Of a stretch of 64,000 nucleotides of DNA, positions 17,557 through 27,306 are shown one piece after another. Both the position numbers and the translations under genes were made by a program. The notes beneath the pieces were generated by a model, which searched no databases, had not been told where the DNA came from, and saw only the letters and a program-made list of their open reading frames with translations. The stretch comes from Pelobacter propionicus DSM 2379 (GTDB lineage: Bacteria; Desulfobacterota; Desulfuromonadia; Geobacterales; Pseudopelobacteraceae): positions 1,727,001 to 1,791,000 of the forward strand of contig NC_008609.1 of the NCBI RefSeq assembly GCF_000015045.1, given 5' to 3'. How positions within the stretch are numbered: the first letter of the stretch is position 1; each line of letters starts with the position of its first letter.

Positions 17557-18963
17557 ATGATTGAACTAAAGATCGACAACCAAGTCATCGAGACGCAGGA
17601 AGGCGAAACCGTAATGGAAGCGGCGCTCAGGCACGGCATCCATATTCCCCACCTCTGCTATCACCCCTGCCTCTCCATCGCCGGTAACTGCCGCATCTGC
17701 CTGGTGCAGGTCAACGGTCGTCCCAAACTCATGCCGGCCTGCAACCTGCCCATCACCCCGGGAATGGAGATCGAAACGGACAGCGAACCGGTTCGGGCCG
17801 CCCGGCGTGCCGTCATGCAGTTCATCACCTTAAACCACCCGGTGGACTGCGGCATCTGCGACAAGGCGGGCGAGTGCCGGCTGCAGGAATACCAGATGAA
17901 GTACGGGGCGGATGAACCGTTCAACATCGATGCCAAGCACCACAAGCCCAAGTTCTACGACCTCTCCGACAGGATCGTCTACGACGCCGAGCGCTGCATC
18001 CTCTGCAGCCGCTGCGTGCGCTTCACCCGCGAAGTCTCCGGCTCCTTCCAGTTGGGCATCGTCGAGCGGGGCAGCCACTCCCGGGTCGAGCGCCTGGACC
18101 AGGGGACCTTCGACGACCCCTACTCGGACAACGTCACCACCATCTGTCCCGTGGGAGCGCTCCTCTCCCGCGACTTCCTCTACAAGAGCCGGGTCTGGTA
18201 CCTGGAGCCGGTTCGTTCCGTCTGTCCCGGCTGCGCCAGGGGCTGCAGCATCAACATCTGGAAACGGGCCCACCACTGGCATCTGCGCGCCCTGGGCGAA
18301 GAGAAAAACCGCATGGTCTATAGGGTCACGCCGTGCGACAACCCGGAGATCAACGGTCCCTGGATCTGCAACAAAGGCTTCGACCTGCCCAAAGAACTCA
18401 TGAAACGCCCCAGGGCGCTGCGTCCCCTGGTGCACGGCGCCTTCGTCGGCCTGGAAGAAACCATCGGCGAAGCCAAACGGCTCATCTCCCAGGCATCGAG
18501 CCCGGCCATCCTGGTCTCGGCGTGGGCCTCCAACGAAGAGCTGGCCGCCTTCAAACAGCACCTGGGCGAGCGCTTCACCGTCTACACCCGCCAGGACGCA
18601 GGCCCCGAGAAAGGGGAGATCGTCGAAGACAACGTCCTGATCAAGGGTGACAAGAACCCCAACAGCAGAGGCGTGGCAGACCTGTTCGGTAGCCAGGCCT
18701 ACAGCCAGGCCGGCCACGACCTGGTCATCGTCTGGGGCGAAGGGGTCAGACTCTCCGACCTGGGCAGCGCCACCGTCATCCAGCTGTCCTCCTTTGAGAA
18801 CGCCCAGGACAAAAACGCCGACATCCTGATCCCCATCTCCACCTTCATGGAGCGGAGCGGGAGCTTCACCAACTTCGAAGGCACGGCGAACTGTTTTGAC
18901 AAAGTGTTCGACAAACCGGAGCTGGTCCAGCATGCCGGCGAACTGTTCGGGAGGCTCGCATGA
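17557..18963 (+). CDS. nuoG: NADH-quinone oxidoreductase subunit G, compact form
   Basis: A 468-residue subunit, well below the roughly 680-900 residues usual for NuoG. The N-terminal electron-wire part is complete: [2Fe-2S] ligands (HLCYHPCLSIAGNCRIC, then a later Cys), the His-Cys [4Fe-4S] site HPVDCGICDKAGEC, ferredoxin-like ligands CILCSRC and ICPVGA, and the N7-type cysteines CPGCARGC with a later cysteine. What follows residue about 290 is only part of the inactive molybdopterin-type domain, ending with the PISTFMERSGSFTNFEG segment of that fold. The gene is intact and overlaps nuoH by four bases, so the shortening looks like a real variant and not a frameshift. Confidence 0.94.
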   Translation: MIELKIDNQVIETQEGETVMEAALRHGIHIPHLCYHPCLSIAGNCRICLVQVNGRPKLMPACNLPITPGMEIETDSEPVRAARRAVMQFITLNHPVDCGICDKAGECRLQEYQMKYGADEPFNIDAKHHKPKFYDLSDRIVYDAERCILCSRCVRFTREVSGSFQLGIVERGSHSRVERLDQGTFDDPYSDNVTTICPVGALLSRDFLYKSRVWYLEPVRSVCPGCARGCSINIWKRAHHWHLRALGEEKNRMVYRVTPCDNPEINGPWICNKGFDLPKELMKRPRALRPLVHGAFVGLEETIGEAKRLISQASSPAILVSAWASNEELAAFKQHLGERFTVYTRQDAGPEKGEIVEDNVLIKGDKNPNSRGVADLFGSQAYSQAGHDLVIVWGEGVRLSDLGSATVIQLSSFENAQDKNADILIPISTFMERSGSFTNFEGTANCFDKVFDKPELVQHAGELFGRLA

Positions 18964-20129
18964 TACAGGACCTGATCGTCTACCTCATCTTCATGGGCTA
19001 CGCCATCGCCGTCATGGCCGGCGTCGCCACCATCTTCACCTGGGTGGAGCGCAAGCAGTCGGCCATCATGGCCGACCGCATCGGCGCCAACCGCTGCTAC
19101 CTGCGCATCCCCTTCACCAACGTCAAGATCGTTGCCTGGGGCCTCATCCACGGTATCGCCGACGGCAGCAAGATGCTCTTAAAGGAGAACTTCACCCCCA
19201 CCACCTACGACCGCTTCTGCTACAACCTGGCCCCCTGGCTGGCCCTCGCCCCGGTGCTCCTGGTCTTCTCCGCCATCCCCTTCGGCGGGACGCTTGTCCC
19301 GGGCAAACTGATCGACCCGGCCAGCTTCCCCCAGCTCTCCCAGATCATGGTCAACTTCTTCGGGGACAAGAGCTATGTCATGCAGGTAGCCCGACTTGAC
19401 GCCGGCATCCTGGTGATCCTGGCCATCTCCGGCATCGGCATCCTGGGCACCATGCTGGCCGGCTGGTCCTCCAACAACAAATTCTCCCTGCTGGGCGCCG
19501 CCCGCGCCGCCTCGCAGATGATCTCCTACGAAGTCTCCATGGGTCTGGCTTTAATCAGCCTGGTGGTCACCTACGGCACCCTGGATCTCAACGACATGGT
19601 GGTCTGGCAGTCGGGCCTGCTCTTCGGCGTACTTCCCGCCTGGGGCATCATCCTGCAGCCCCTGGCCTTTGTGCTGTTCCTCACCGCCTGCATCGCCGAG
19701 AACAAACGCGTCCCCTTCGACCTTCCGGAATGTGAATCGGAACTGGTTTCCGGCTACTTCACCGAATACACCGCCATGAAGATGGGTATCTTCATGCTCA
19801 GTGAATTCATCGAGATCGTCGTCGTCTCGGCGCTTCTGGTCACCGTCTTTCTGGGCGGCTACAACCTGCCGTACTTAACCGACGCCGGGTTCGTGCTCCC
19901 CATGGGCAAAACCATCGCCCTGTCCCATGCAACTGTTGTCCTTGTGCAGATAGTCACCTTCCTGGTGAAGGTATTCCTGATCGGCTGCTTCCAGATCCAG
20001 ATTCGCTGGTCCGTGCCCCGTTTCCGCTATGACCAGCTCATGCGATTCGGCTGGAAGTTCCTGCTTCCCCTGGCCGCCCTGAACCTCGTTGCCACGGCAT
20101 GTGTCCGCTGGTTCACGCTGAAAGGATGA
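18960..20129 (+). CDS. nuoH: NADH-quinone oxidoreductase subunit H
   Basis: A 389-residue membrane subunit that joins the quinone cavity to the proton-pumping arm. It has FTWVERKQSAIMADRIGANR near residue 25, the conserved SYEVSMGLALI helix and the AENKRVPFDLPECESELVSGY loop. It is longer than E. coli NuoH (325), with extra residues in the loop around 110-145. The annotated start overlaps nuoG. NuoI follows after one base. Confidence 0.96.
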   Translation: MIQDLIVYLIFMGYAIAVMAGVATIFTWVERKQSAIMADRIGANRCYLRIPFTNVKIVAWGLIHGIADGSKMLLKENFTPTTYDRFCYNLAPWLALAPVLLVFSAIPFGGTLVPGKLIDPASFPQLSQIMVNFFGDKSYVMQVARLDAGILVILAISGIGILGTMLAGWSSNNKFSLLGAARAASQMISYEVSMGLALISLVVTYGTLDLNDMVVWQSGLLFGVLPAWGIILQPLAFVLFLTACIAENKRVPFDLPECESELVSGYFTEYTAMKMGIFMLSEFIEIVVVSALLVTVFLGGYNLPYLTDAGFVLPMGKTIALSHATVVLVQIVTFLVKVFLIGCFQIQIRWSVPRFRYDQLMRFGWKFLLPLAALNLVATACVRWFTLKG

Positions 20130-20130
20130 T

Positions 20131-20691
20131 ATGAAGAAAGAGTACTGGAATAAGCCAACCATGGATCTGTGGGATCGCCTCTACATCTTCGAGGTGATCC
20201 GCGGGCTCTGCATCACCGGATCGGTCTTCTTCGGCAACATGTGGAAATGGCTCACCTTCCGCAAGGGTGCCTTAACCGCCTACTATCCGGAAGAACTGCG
20301 GGCCGACTACTCCAGCGCCAACCGGGGCCGGCACCTCCTGACCACGCGTGCCGACGGCAAGGTACAGTGCGTATCGTGCAACATGTGCGCCACGGTCTGC
20401 CCTGCCTACTGCATCGAGATCCAGTCCGCCGCCGACTTTAACGACCCGTTCCACCCCAAGTCCCCGGACCGGTTCGAGATCGACTACTCGCGCTGCATCT
20501 TCTGCGGTTTCTGTGTCGAAGCCTGCCCCGAAGACGCCATCCGCATGTCCAAGGACACGCCCAACTTCCCCGGCTTCGACCGGGAGAACATGTGGGCCAC
20601 CCAGGACCTGCTCATGAACTGGCAGCCTGCGAGTGACGCGGCCAAGAGCTACCCCGGCTCCGGTCAGGCCCATCAGGAGGTTCATCCGTGA
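20131..20691 (+). CDS. nuoI: NADH-quinone oxidoreductase subunit I
   Basis: A 186-residue ferredoxin-like subunit holding clusters N6a and N6b. Two motifs are seen: CVSCNMCATVCPAYC (about residue 80) and CIFCGFCVEACPEDAI (about residue 120). It carries electrons from NuoG towards NuoB. The start lies two bases after the nuoH stop, and the end overlaps nuoJ by four bases. Confidence 0.97.
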   Translation: MKKEYWNKPTMDLWDRLYIFEVIRGLCITGSVFFGNMWKWLTFRKGALTAYYPEELRADYSSANRGRHLLTTRADGKVQCVSCNMCATVCPAYCIEIQSAADFNDPFHPKSPDRFEIDYSRCIFCGFCVEACPEDAIRMSKDTPNFPGFDRENMWATQDLLMNWQPASDAAKSYPGSGQAHQEVHP

Positions 20692-21182
20692 TCGACGTCT
20701 TCATCGCCTTCTTCAGTCTGCTGGCGGTCATCTTCGCCGCTCTGGTCCTGACACTGCGTCAGCCCATGCGCTGCGCCCTGGCCCTGGTCAGCCACATGAT
20801 CTGCCTTGCCGGCATCTACGCCGCCCTTGGCGCCCATGTCATCGCCATGTTCCAGGTCCTGATCTACGTCGGCGCCGTCATGGTCTTCATGGTCTACACC
20901 ATCATGCTGCTTGACGACCGCGACGACTCCTACCGCCACCCCTATGCCCGGAAGATCGTCCCGGCTGTCGTGGTTGGCTTGGGCTTCGCCGCCGTTGTCT
21001 GGGCCGCCATCGGCTACCTGCCCGCGCAGCCCGCCGCTGCCGCGCCGGCCGTCGACCCCTTCACCTTCGCCGCCTTTTCGCTTTCGTTCATGAAGTACTA
21101 CTGGTTTCACTTCGAACTTGCCACCGTGCTGCTCCTGATCGGCGTCGTCGCCGCCTGGACCGCGGTCAAGGAGGGGCTCTAA
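20688..21182 (+). CDS. nuoJ: NADH-quinone oxidoreductase subunit J
   Basis: A 164-residue membrane subunit with five helices; the helix reading FQVLIYVGAVMVFMVYTIMLL is the diagnostic TM3 with its pi-bulge. The 40-base overlap pattern of its neighbours continues: it overlaps nuoI by four bases and its stop shares a base with the nuoK start. Confidence 0.95.
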   Translation: MIDVFIAFFSLLAVIFAALVLTLRQPMRCALALVSHMICLAGIYAALGAHVIAMFQVLIYVGAVMVFMVYTIMLLDDRDDSYRHPYARKIVPAVVVGLGFAAVVWAAIGYLPAQPAAAAPAVDPFTFAAFSLSFMKYYWFHFELATVLLLIGVVAAWTAVKEGL

Positions 21183-21484
21183 TGGATCGGTATCAATTCC
21201 TGACTACCCTTGCGGGACTCATCTTCTCCCTGGGTCTTCTGGGAGTCGTCCTTCGCCGCAACCTGCTGGTGGTCATGATGTGCCTGGAAATCCTGCTCAA
21301 CGCCGTTGTGTTAAGCTTCGTCGGCTTCGCCGTCAGAAGCCAGACCCTGCCGGGCATCGCCATGACCTTCTTCATCTACGTCGCCGCATCCTGCGAAATC
21401 GCCCTGGCCATGGCCATCGTCGTACTGCTTGTCAAACGCCGCGGTTCACTGGATCTGGGCGCACACCAGGAACTGAAAGGGTAG
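21182..21484 (+). CDS. nuoK: NADH-quinone oxidoreductase subunit K
   Basis: A 100-residue membrane subunit with three helices, homologous to MnhC/MrpC antiporter subunits. MMCLEILLNAVVLSF carries the conserved membrane glutamate used in proton transfer, and EIALAMAIVVLL the second one. It begins at the last base of the nuoJ stop. Confidence 0.96.
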   Translation: MDRYQFLTTLAGLIFSLGLLGVVLRRNLLVVMMCLEILLNAVVLSFVGFAVRSQTLPGIAMTFFIYVAASCEIALAMAIVVLLVKRRGSLDLGAHQELKG

Positions 21485-21487
21485 GCA

Positions 21488-23407
21488 ATGATCAAACTGA
21501 CGCTCATACCGCTCCTGCCGTTGTTGGGCTTTTTGTTCAACGGCCTCTTCGGCAACCGTCTTCCCCGCTGGGTGGTCTCCACCATCGCCTGCGGGCTGCC
21601 TGCGCTCTCCTTCCTGGTCACGCTGGTCCTGTACAGTAGCCTCGTCGCCACGGGCCAGCCCATAGCCGAGACCCTCTACACCTGGGTGGCCCTGGATCCG
21701 CTCAACGTGGACGTGGCCTTCTACCTGGACCAGGCCTCCGCCGTCATGTGCCTGGTGGTCACCGGGGTCGGTACCCTGATCCACCTGTACTCCGTGGGCT
21801 ACATGTCCCATGACGAAGACCAGCCGCGCTACTTCGCGTACCTGAACCTGTTTTTGTTCTTCATGCTCATGCTGGTCCTGGGCAAGAACATGATCATGCT
21901 CTTCGCCGGCTGGGAAGGGGTGGGTCTGGCCTCCTACCTGCTCATCGGCTTCTGGTACCAGGACGACGAGAAATCCGCCGCCGGCATGAAAGCCTTCATC
22001 GTCAACCGCGTAGGCGACACCGGCTTTGTCCTGGCCGCGCTTCTGATCTTCTCCTACTCCCACACCCTTGACTTCCAGGGGATAAACGCCTACTTCGGTA
22101 CGGCCGGGCTTCCGGTCTCCACCATGAACCTGATCGGGATCCTGCTCTTGATCGGCGCCTGCGGCAAATCGGCCCAGATTCCGCTCCATGTCTGGCTGCC
22201 CGACGCCATGGCCGGCCCCACCCCGGTCTCGGCCCTGATCCACGCCGCCACCATGGTCACCGCCGGCGTGTATCTCCTCTCCCGCATGAACGGTGTCCTC
22301 TTGCAGGCCCCCGGCGCCATGCAGGTCGTCATGTGGGGCGGGGCACTCACCGCCTTTGTGGGCGCCACCATGGGTCTCACCCAGTACAACCTGAAGAAAG
22401 TGCTGGCCTACTCCACCATGAGCCAGATCGGCTACATGTTCATGGCCTGCGGCCTGGGCTCCTTCTCCGCCGCCATGTTCCACCTGTACAGCCATGCCTT
22501 CTTCAAAGCCTGCCTGTTCCTCGGCGCCGGCGCCGTCCTGCACGCCCTGCACGGCGAAGAAGACATGAGGAAAATGGGCGGCCTGGCCAAGAAGATGCCC
22601 CTCACCTTTGTCACCTTCCTGGCGGGCAGCCTGGCCCTGTGCGGCGTGCCCCCCTTTGCCGGCTTCTTCTCCAAGGACGAGATCCTCTGGAGCGCCTTTG
22701 CCTCGGCCCACGGCGGCTCCACCGCCCTGTGGCTGGTGGGCGCAGTCGCCGCCGGCATGACCTCCTTCTACATGTTCCGGGCCATCATCATGACCTTCTT
22801 TGGTCAAGACAACGTGCCCGCGAAACTGAAACACGGCATCCACGAGCCCCCCTTCAGCATGGCCATCGTCCTGATCATCTTAGGCGTAAGCTCCGTCGCT
22901 GCCGGCTTCATCGGCCTGCCCCAGGTACTGGCCGACAAGTTTGGCTTCGGCTCCCCCTTCTTCAGCTTCCTTGAACCGGTCTTCGGTCACCACGCCCTGA
23001 AAGCGGGCGTCACCCACCAGACCGAACTCATGTTCATGGGTATCTCCATCGCCATCGCCCTGGGCGGCATCTTCCTGGCATGGGTCTTCTACGGCCTGAA
23101 CCCGGCCCTGCCCGAAGCCATCAAGAAGAAAGCCGGCTGCATCTACACTACCATCAGCCAGGGATACTACTTCGACGCCATCTACGAGAAAGTCATCGTC
23201 AAATCCCTGGACACGCTATCGGACTCAGTACTCTACAACATAGCGGAGAAACTCTTGAACTACGTCACCATCGTCAAAGCAGGAGCCACAGCGCGCTACA
23301 GCGCCAACCTCCTCTCCCGCATGCAGAGCGGCAACGTCCAGGCCTATGTGCTCTACGCCCTGGCCGGGCTGGCCCTGATCATCTGGTGGGGGGTGGCCAA
23401 TGCCTAG
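21488..23407 (+). CDS. nuoL: NADH-quinone oxidoreductase subunit L
   Basis: A 639-residue antiporter-like proton-pumping subunit at the distal end of the membrane arm, with about 15-16 helices and the long lateral helix near the C terminus. Motifs: FAGWEGVGLASYLLIGFWY, IPLHVWLPDAMAGPTPVSALIHAATMV and KKVLAYSTMSQIGYM, which contain the key lysines and glutamate. It overlaps nuoM by eight bases. Confidence 0.97.
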   Translation: MIKLTLIPLLPLLGFLFNGLFGNRLPRWVVSTIACGLPALSFLVTLVLYSSLVATGQPIAETLYTWVALDPLNVDVAFYLDQASAVMCLVVTGVGTLIHLYSVGYMSHDEDQPRYFAYLNLFLFFMLMLVLGKNMIMLFAGWEGVGLASYLLIGFWYQDDEKSAAGMKAFIVNRVGDTGFVLAALLIFSYSHTLDFQGINAYFGTAGLPVSTMNLIGILLLIGACGKSAQIPLHVWLPDAMAGPTPVSALIHAATMVTAGVYLLSRMNGVLLQAPGAMQVVMWGGALTAFVGATMGLTQYNLKKVLAYSTMSQIGYMFMACGLGSFSAAMFHLYSHAFFKACLFLGAGAVLHALHGEEDMRKMGGLAKKMPLTFVTFLAGSLALCGVPPFAGFFSKDEILWSAFASAHGGSTALWLVGAVAAGMTSFYMFRAIIMTFFGQDNVPAKLKHGIHEPPFSMAIVLIILGVSSVAAGFIGLPQVLADKFGFGSPFFSFLEPVFGHHALKAGVTHQTELMFMGISIAIALGGIFLAWVFYGLNPALPEAIKKKAGCIYTTISQGYYFDAIYEKVIVKSLDTLSDSVLYNIAEKLLNYVTIVKAGATARYSANLLSRMQSGNVQAYVLYALAGLALIIWWGVANA

Positions 23408-25004
23408 CAACGGTCTTCTAATCCTCGCCCTGTTCTGCCTGCCGCTGGTGGGCGCCCTGGCCGTACCGTTTCTGCCCGCAAGCGAAAACGGTAAAATCGC
23501 CCGCATGTGGGGCATGCTCTGCATGCTGGCTGTGCTGGTCATGGCAGGCGGCATCTTCGCCGGCTTCGGCACCCCCTGCCTGCCCGCCTCCCTGCTTGAC
23601 CTGAACATCCCCTGGGTGGGGAGCCTTGGCATCAACTTCCACCTGGCCGTGGATGGCCTGAACATCTACCTGCTGCTTCTCACCGGACTGCTCTTCCCGG
23701 TGGTGCTGGGCTGCTGCTGGAAACGGCCGGAGACCCAGAACAACCTGTTTGTCGCCATGGCGCTCTTCCTGGAGGCGACCCTTCTCGGCACCTTCCTGGC
23801 CCAGAACCTGATGCTCTTCTTCGTCTTCTGGGAAGTGGTCCTGATCCCCATGTTCATCATCGTCCTTGCCTTTGGCGGTGAGAACAAGCGCTCCGCCGCC
23901 TTCACCTTCTTCATGTACACCATGGCAGGCAGTATCCTCTTTCTGGCCGCCGTCATCATGATGGGCATGGAGAGCCTGAACCAGACAGGTGCCTGGAACT
24001 TCGAATTCGCACATCTCATGGCCCTGAAACTTGACTGGAACACGCAGCTGTTCGTCTTCATCGCCGTCATGCTGGCCTGCGCCATCAAGTGCCCGCTGTT
24101 CCCGTTCCACTCCTGGCTGCCCTTGGCCTATTACGAAGCTCCTCCGGCAGGCACCGCCCTCATGGCCGGCGCCCTGTCCAAGATGGGCGCCTTCGGCATC
24201 ATCAAACTGGCCTTACCCTTGTGCCCCGACGTTGCCCGGGCCTTCGGACCCACGGTCATGCTCTTTGCCGTGATCAGCATCCTCTACGGCGCCATCATCG
24301 CCCTGAAACAGACCGACTTCAAGAAGCTGGTCGCCTTCTCGTCCCTGTCCCACATGGGCTACATCGTCCTGGGCATCTTCAGCTTCCACCAGGCCGCCAT
24401 CCACGGTGCCCTGTTCCAGATCTTGAGCCACGGCGTCGCCGTTGCCGGCCTGTTCCTGCTCCTGGGACTTCTGGAACTGCGCCTGGGCAGGGAGTACCTG
24501 AACCTGACCGCCCTTTCCACCCATGCGCCAAGGCTTGCGGTCATGCTCATGCTCTTCATCCTGGCCTCCGTCGCGCTGCCCTTGACCAGCGGCTTCACCT
24601 CCGAATTCCTGATCCTGTTCGGCGCCTTCCAGCAGGGCATCGCCGCCCTGCAGGCCAACCAGGGAGCCACCATGCTCACCAGCGTGCTTCTGGCCTCCAC
24701 CGGCATGGTGCTTGGCGCAACCTACATGCTGCGCTTCGGCCGGGCCATCCTCTACGGCCAGACCAAAGAGGGGGTAGGGGTCAAGGACATGAGCCTCATG
24801 GAAGGGATCGGCTTCATCCCGCTGCTTGTCATGATCATCTGGATCGGCGTCAACCCCATGCCGATCATGAACAAGGTAACCACCGCGGTAAGCGCGCTTG
24901 GCACCCAGCCGGCAAACGCCCAGATCCAACCGGCGGCGGCACAACCGGCGGCGTCACCCGCGGCGCCCACACCATCTGTCAAGGGAGGCGCCAATGGCCA
25001 CTGA
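23400..25004 (+). CDS. nuoM: NADH-quinone oxidoreductase subunit M
   Basis: A 534-residue antiporter-like subunit with about 14 helices. FVFWEVVLIPMFIIV carries the conserved TM5 glutamate, PLFPFHSWLPLAYYEAPPAG the TM7-8 segment, and FKKLVAFSSLSHMGYI the central lysine. The C-terminal 35 residues are a Pro/Ala-rich tail (QPAASPAAPTPS) that goes beyond the usual end. It overlaps nuoN by 11 bases. Confidence 0.96.
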   Translation: MPSNGLLILALFCLPLVGALAVPFLPASENGKIARMWGMLCMLAVLVMAGGIFAGFGTPCLPASLLDLNIPWVGSLGINFHLAVDGLNIYLLLLTGLLFPVVLGCCWKRPETQNNLFVAMALFLEATLLGTFLAQNLMLFFVFWEVVLIPMFIIVLAFGGENKRSAAFTFFMYTMAGSILFLAAVIMMGMESLNQTGAWNFEFAHLMALKLDWNTQLFVFIAVMLACAIKCPLFPFHSWLPLAYYEAPPAGTALMAGALSKMGAFGIIKLALPLCPDVARAFGPTVMLFAVISILYGAIIALKQTDFKKLVAFSSLSHMGYIVLGIFSFHQAAIHGALFQILSHGVAVAGLFLLLGLLELRLGREYLNLTALSTHAPRLAVMLMLFILASVALPLTSGFTSEFLILFGAFQQGIAALQANQGATMLTSVLLASTGMVLGATYMLRFGRAILYGQTKEGVGVKDMSLMEGIGFIPLLVMIIWIGVNPMPIMNKVTTAVSALGTQPANAQIQPAAAQPAASPAAPTPSVKGGANGH

Positions 25005-26385
25005 TCTTCTGTACGGCCTTCTGCCGGAACACATCCTCTTGGGCCTGATCCTGGTCCTCATGCTGCTGGAGATACTCAGCGTTGACAAGCGTGCCGGCAG
25101 CGCCCTGTTCATCGCCTCGCTCCTGGCCGGCGCCGGCGTCCTGGTCATGCAGCTTCAAACCGGGTACACTGCCGACATCGTCATGAATGAGATCCGCATC
25201 GACCGCTTCTCCGAGATCGGCCGCCTGATCATCGTAAGCTGCGGCGCCATCCTGGGGGTCTACTCCCTCTCCAGCGAAGCGGGGCACAAATACTGGATCC
25301 TCATCGCCTCATCGCTTCTGGGCGCCATGATCATCCTGGACAGCGCCGGCTTCATCTCGCTCTTCATGGGCATCGAGATCCTCTCGCTCCCCGGCTTCGC
25401 CCTGATGGTCCTGAATAACGGCAAATCAACCGCCTCCGAAGGCTCCATCAAGTATCTCCTGCTCTCCTCCGTGGCCACGGCACTGGTCCTGTTCGGACTC
25501 TCCTTGGTGTACGGCTCTACCGGCAACCTGAACATCAGTTCCTTCACCGCAGCCGTCGCCACCGGCGGCGTGCAGAACCTGGCCGCCAGCGTCATGATCC
25601 TCTCTGGCTTCTTCCTGAAAGCCTCCGTGTTCCCCTTCCACGGCTGGGCACCCGACGCCTACTCCAGCGCCCGTCTGCCGGTAACGGCTTTCCTGGCCTC
25701 CATCGTCAAGGCCGCCGTGGTGCTGGGCCTGGTGCGCATCCTGGGCAACGCCGTACTCAACCCGGAAGCGGTCACCGTGATTGCGCTCCTCTCCATGCTC
25801 TCCATGTTCTACGGCAACATCACCGCCATCCACCAGACCGCCTTCAAGAAGATGCTGGCCTACTCCTCCATCTCCCACGCCGGCTACATGATGTTCGCCC
25901 TGGTTGACAACACCGGAGCCAGAACCGAGGCGCTTCTGTACTACGTGGCCGTCTACGCCGTCACCACCATCACCGCCTGCGCCTGCTTCAGCATCTTGAG
26001 CGGCGAGGACGACAACCTGGACAACCTGAACGGCATCTTCAGGAAGAAGCCGGTGGCCGCCATCCTGCTTTCCCTGTGCGTACTCTCCCTGGCCGGCATC
26101 CCGCCGCTGCCAGGCTTCCTGGCCAAGTTCTTCGTCTTCAAGACCGTCATCGCCTCCGGTCACCTGACCGTCGCCGTCCTGGCCTTCGTTGCCAGCTACA
26201 TCGGCACCTTCTTCTACCTGGGCGTGGTGCTGCGGATGTTCCGCTCCGACGCCGAAACCGTGGAGCAGCCAGCCAACGCCACCTGCCTCTGCTGGACCTG
26301 GGGCGGAGCGCTCCTGGGTACCCTGGCCCTGGCACTGTTCATGCTGCTCCCCAATATCTTCCACTGGGTGATGACGGGATTGTAG
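24994..26385 (+). CDS. nuoN: NADH-quinone oxidoreductase subunit N
   Basis: A 463-residue antiporter-like subunit, the last in the operon. FMGIEILSLPGFALMVLN, KASVFPFHGWAPDAYSSA and FKKMLAYSSISHAGYM are the family's charged membrane segments. The start at 24994 is inside the nuoM end, as in related operons; the longer frame from 24898 overlaps nuoM without similarity. A strong terminator follows at 26421. Confidence 0.96.
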   Translation: MATDLLYGLLPEHILLGLILVLMLLEILSVDKRAGSALFIASLLAGAGVLVMQLQTGYTADIVMNEIRIDRFSEIGRLIIVSCGAILGVYSLSSEAGHKYWILIASSLLGAMIILDSAGFISLFMGIEILSLPGFALMVLNNGKSTASEGSIKYLLLSSVATALVLFGLSLVYGSTGNLNISSFTAAVATGGVQNLAASVMILSGFFLKASVFPFHGWAPDAYSSARLPVTAFLASIVKAAVVLGLVRILGNAVLNPEAVTVIALLSMLSMFYGNITAIHQTAFKKMLAYSSISHAGYMMFALVDNTGARTEALLYYVAVYAVTTITACACFSILSGEDDNLDNLNGIFRKKPVAAILLSLCVLSLAGIPPLPGFLAKFFVFKTVIASGHLTVAVLAFVASYIGTFFYLGVVLRMFRSDAETVEQPANATCLCWTWGGALLGTLALALFMLLPNIFHWVMTGL

Positions 26386-26420
26386 GCACTGCAGCTATTC
26401 GTAGAGAGCCTGTGAAACAC

Positions 26421-26466
26421 ACAGCGCCCCTGTCCGAATCAACGTGCGGACAGGGGCGCTGTTTTT
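26421..26466 (+). terminator. Rho-independent terminator of the nuo operon
   Basis: ACAGCGCCCCTGTCCG (26421-26436) pairs perfectly with CGGACAGGGGCGCTGT (26447-26462), a 16-bp stem with a 10-base loop, followed by TTTTT. It lies 36 bases after the nuoN stop. Confidence 0.93.
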
Positions 26467-26493
26467 GAACGTCAAGAGGGTGGGTGAAAACGA

Positions 26494-27306
26494 ATGAAAA
26501 TTGTGTCCTTTAACGTCAATGGCCTGCGCTCGCGCCTCCACCAACTGGAGGCGCTGATCAATGCCCAGCGACCTGAGATCATCGCCCTGCAGGAGACCAA
26601 GGTGCGGGACGAGGAGTTTCCCGTGGATGCTGTCCAGTCGCTGGGGTACCACGTTGTCTTCCATGGCCAGAAGACCCACTACGGAGTGGCGTTGCTTTCG
26701 CGCCTCCCTCTTCAGGACGTGCAGTTAGGACTGCCGGGCGATGGGGACGAGGCCCAGAAGCGCTTCATCGCCGCAACCATACCCTTAAGTGACGGAACGC
26801 CGGTGCGGGTGATCAACGGCTACTTCCCCCAGGGTGAGAACCGCGACCATGCTGTCAAGTTCCCGGCAAAGCAGCGCTTCTACGCCGAACTGCTCGGTCA
26901 CCTGCAAGGGGAGTGCGATCCCGCCACCCCCCTGGTGGTGCTGGGCGATTTCAACGTGGCTCCCCGGGATATGGACCTTGGTATCGGCACCGATAATGTC
27001 AAGCGCTGGCTGAAGAGCGGCAAGTGCTGTTTCCTCCCCGAGGAGCGACTCTGGTTTGAGTGCCTGATAGAGTGGGGACTGCACGACTCCTTCCGCGAAC
27101 TCAACCCCGCAGTGGCGGACCGCTTCAGCTGGTTCGATTACCGTAGCCGCGGTTTCGAGGGGGAGCCCAAACGAGGACTGCGCATCGACCACATCCTGCT
27201 CACCCGATCTCTGCTTGCGCGCTGCCGCGCGGCGGGCATCGATTACGACATCCGCTCCATGGCGAAACCCTCTGACCACTGTCCGGTGTGGGTGGAGATT
27301 GAGTAG
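26494..27306 (+). CDS. xthA: Exodeoxyribonuclease III (AP endonuclease family)
   Basis: A 270-residue Mg-dependent enzyme for base-excision repair that cuts at abasic sites and trims 3' ends. Motifs: KIVSFNVNGLRS at the start, LQETKV (metal glutamate), INGYFPQGEN, LGDFNVAPRDMD and the last SDHCPVW with the catalytic histidine. Full length. It stands alone after the nuo terminator; the 261 bases that follow hold no clear gene. Confidence 0.96.
   Translation: MKIVSFNVNGLRSRLHQLEALINAQRPEIIALQETKVRDEEFPVDAVQSLGYHVVFHGQKTHYGVALLSRLPLQDVQLGLPGDGDEAQKRFIAATIPLSDGTPVRVINGYFPQGENRDHAVKFPAKQRFYAELLGHLQGECDPATPLVVLGDFNVAPRDMDLGIGTDNVKRWLKSGKCCFLPEERLWFECLIEWGLHDSFRELNPAVADRFSWFDYRSRGFEGEPKRGLRIDHILLTRSLLARCRAAGIDYDIRSMAKPSDHCPVWVEIE

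Noticed and set aside
21446-22843. Antisense frame of 465 codons in nuoK/nuoL
   Set aside because: nuoL is certain on the plus strand; the frame is His/Gly/Gln-rich nonsense caused by codon bias.
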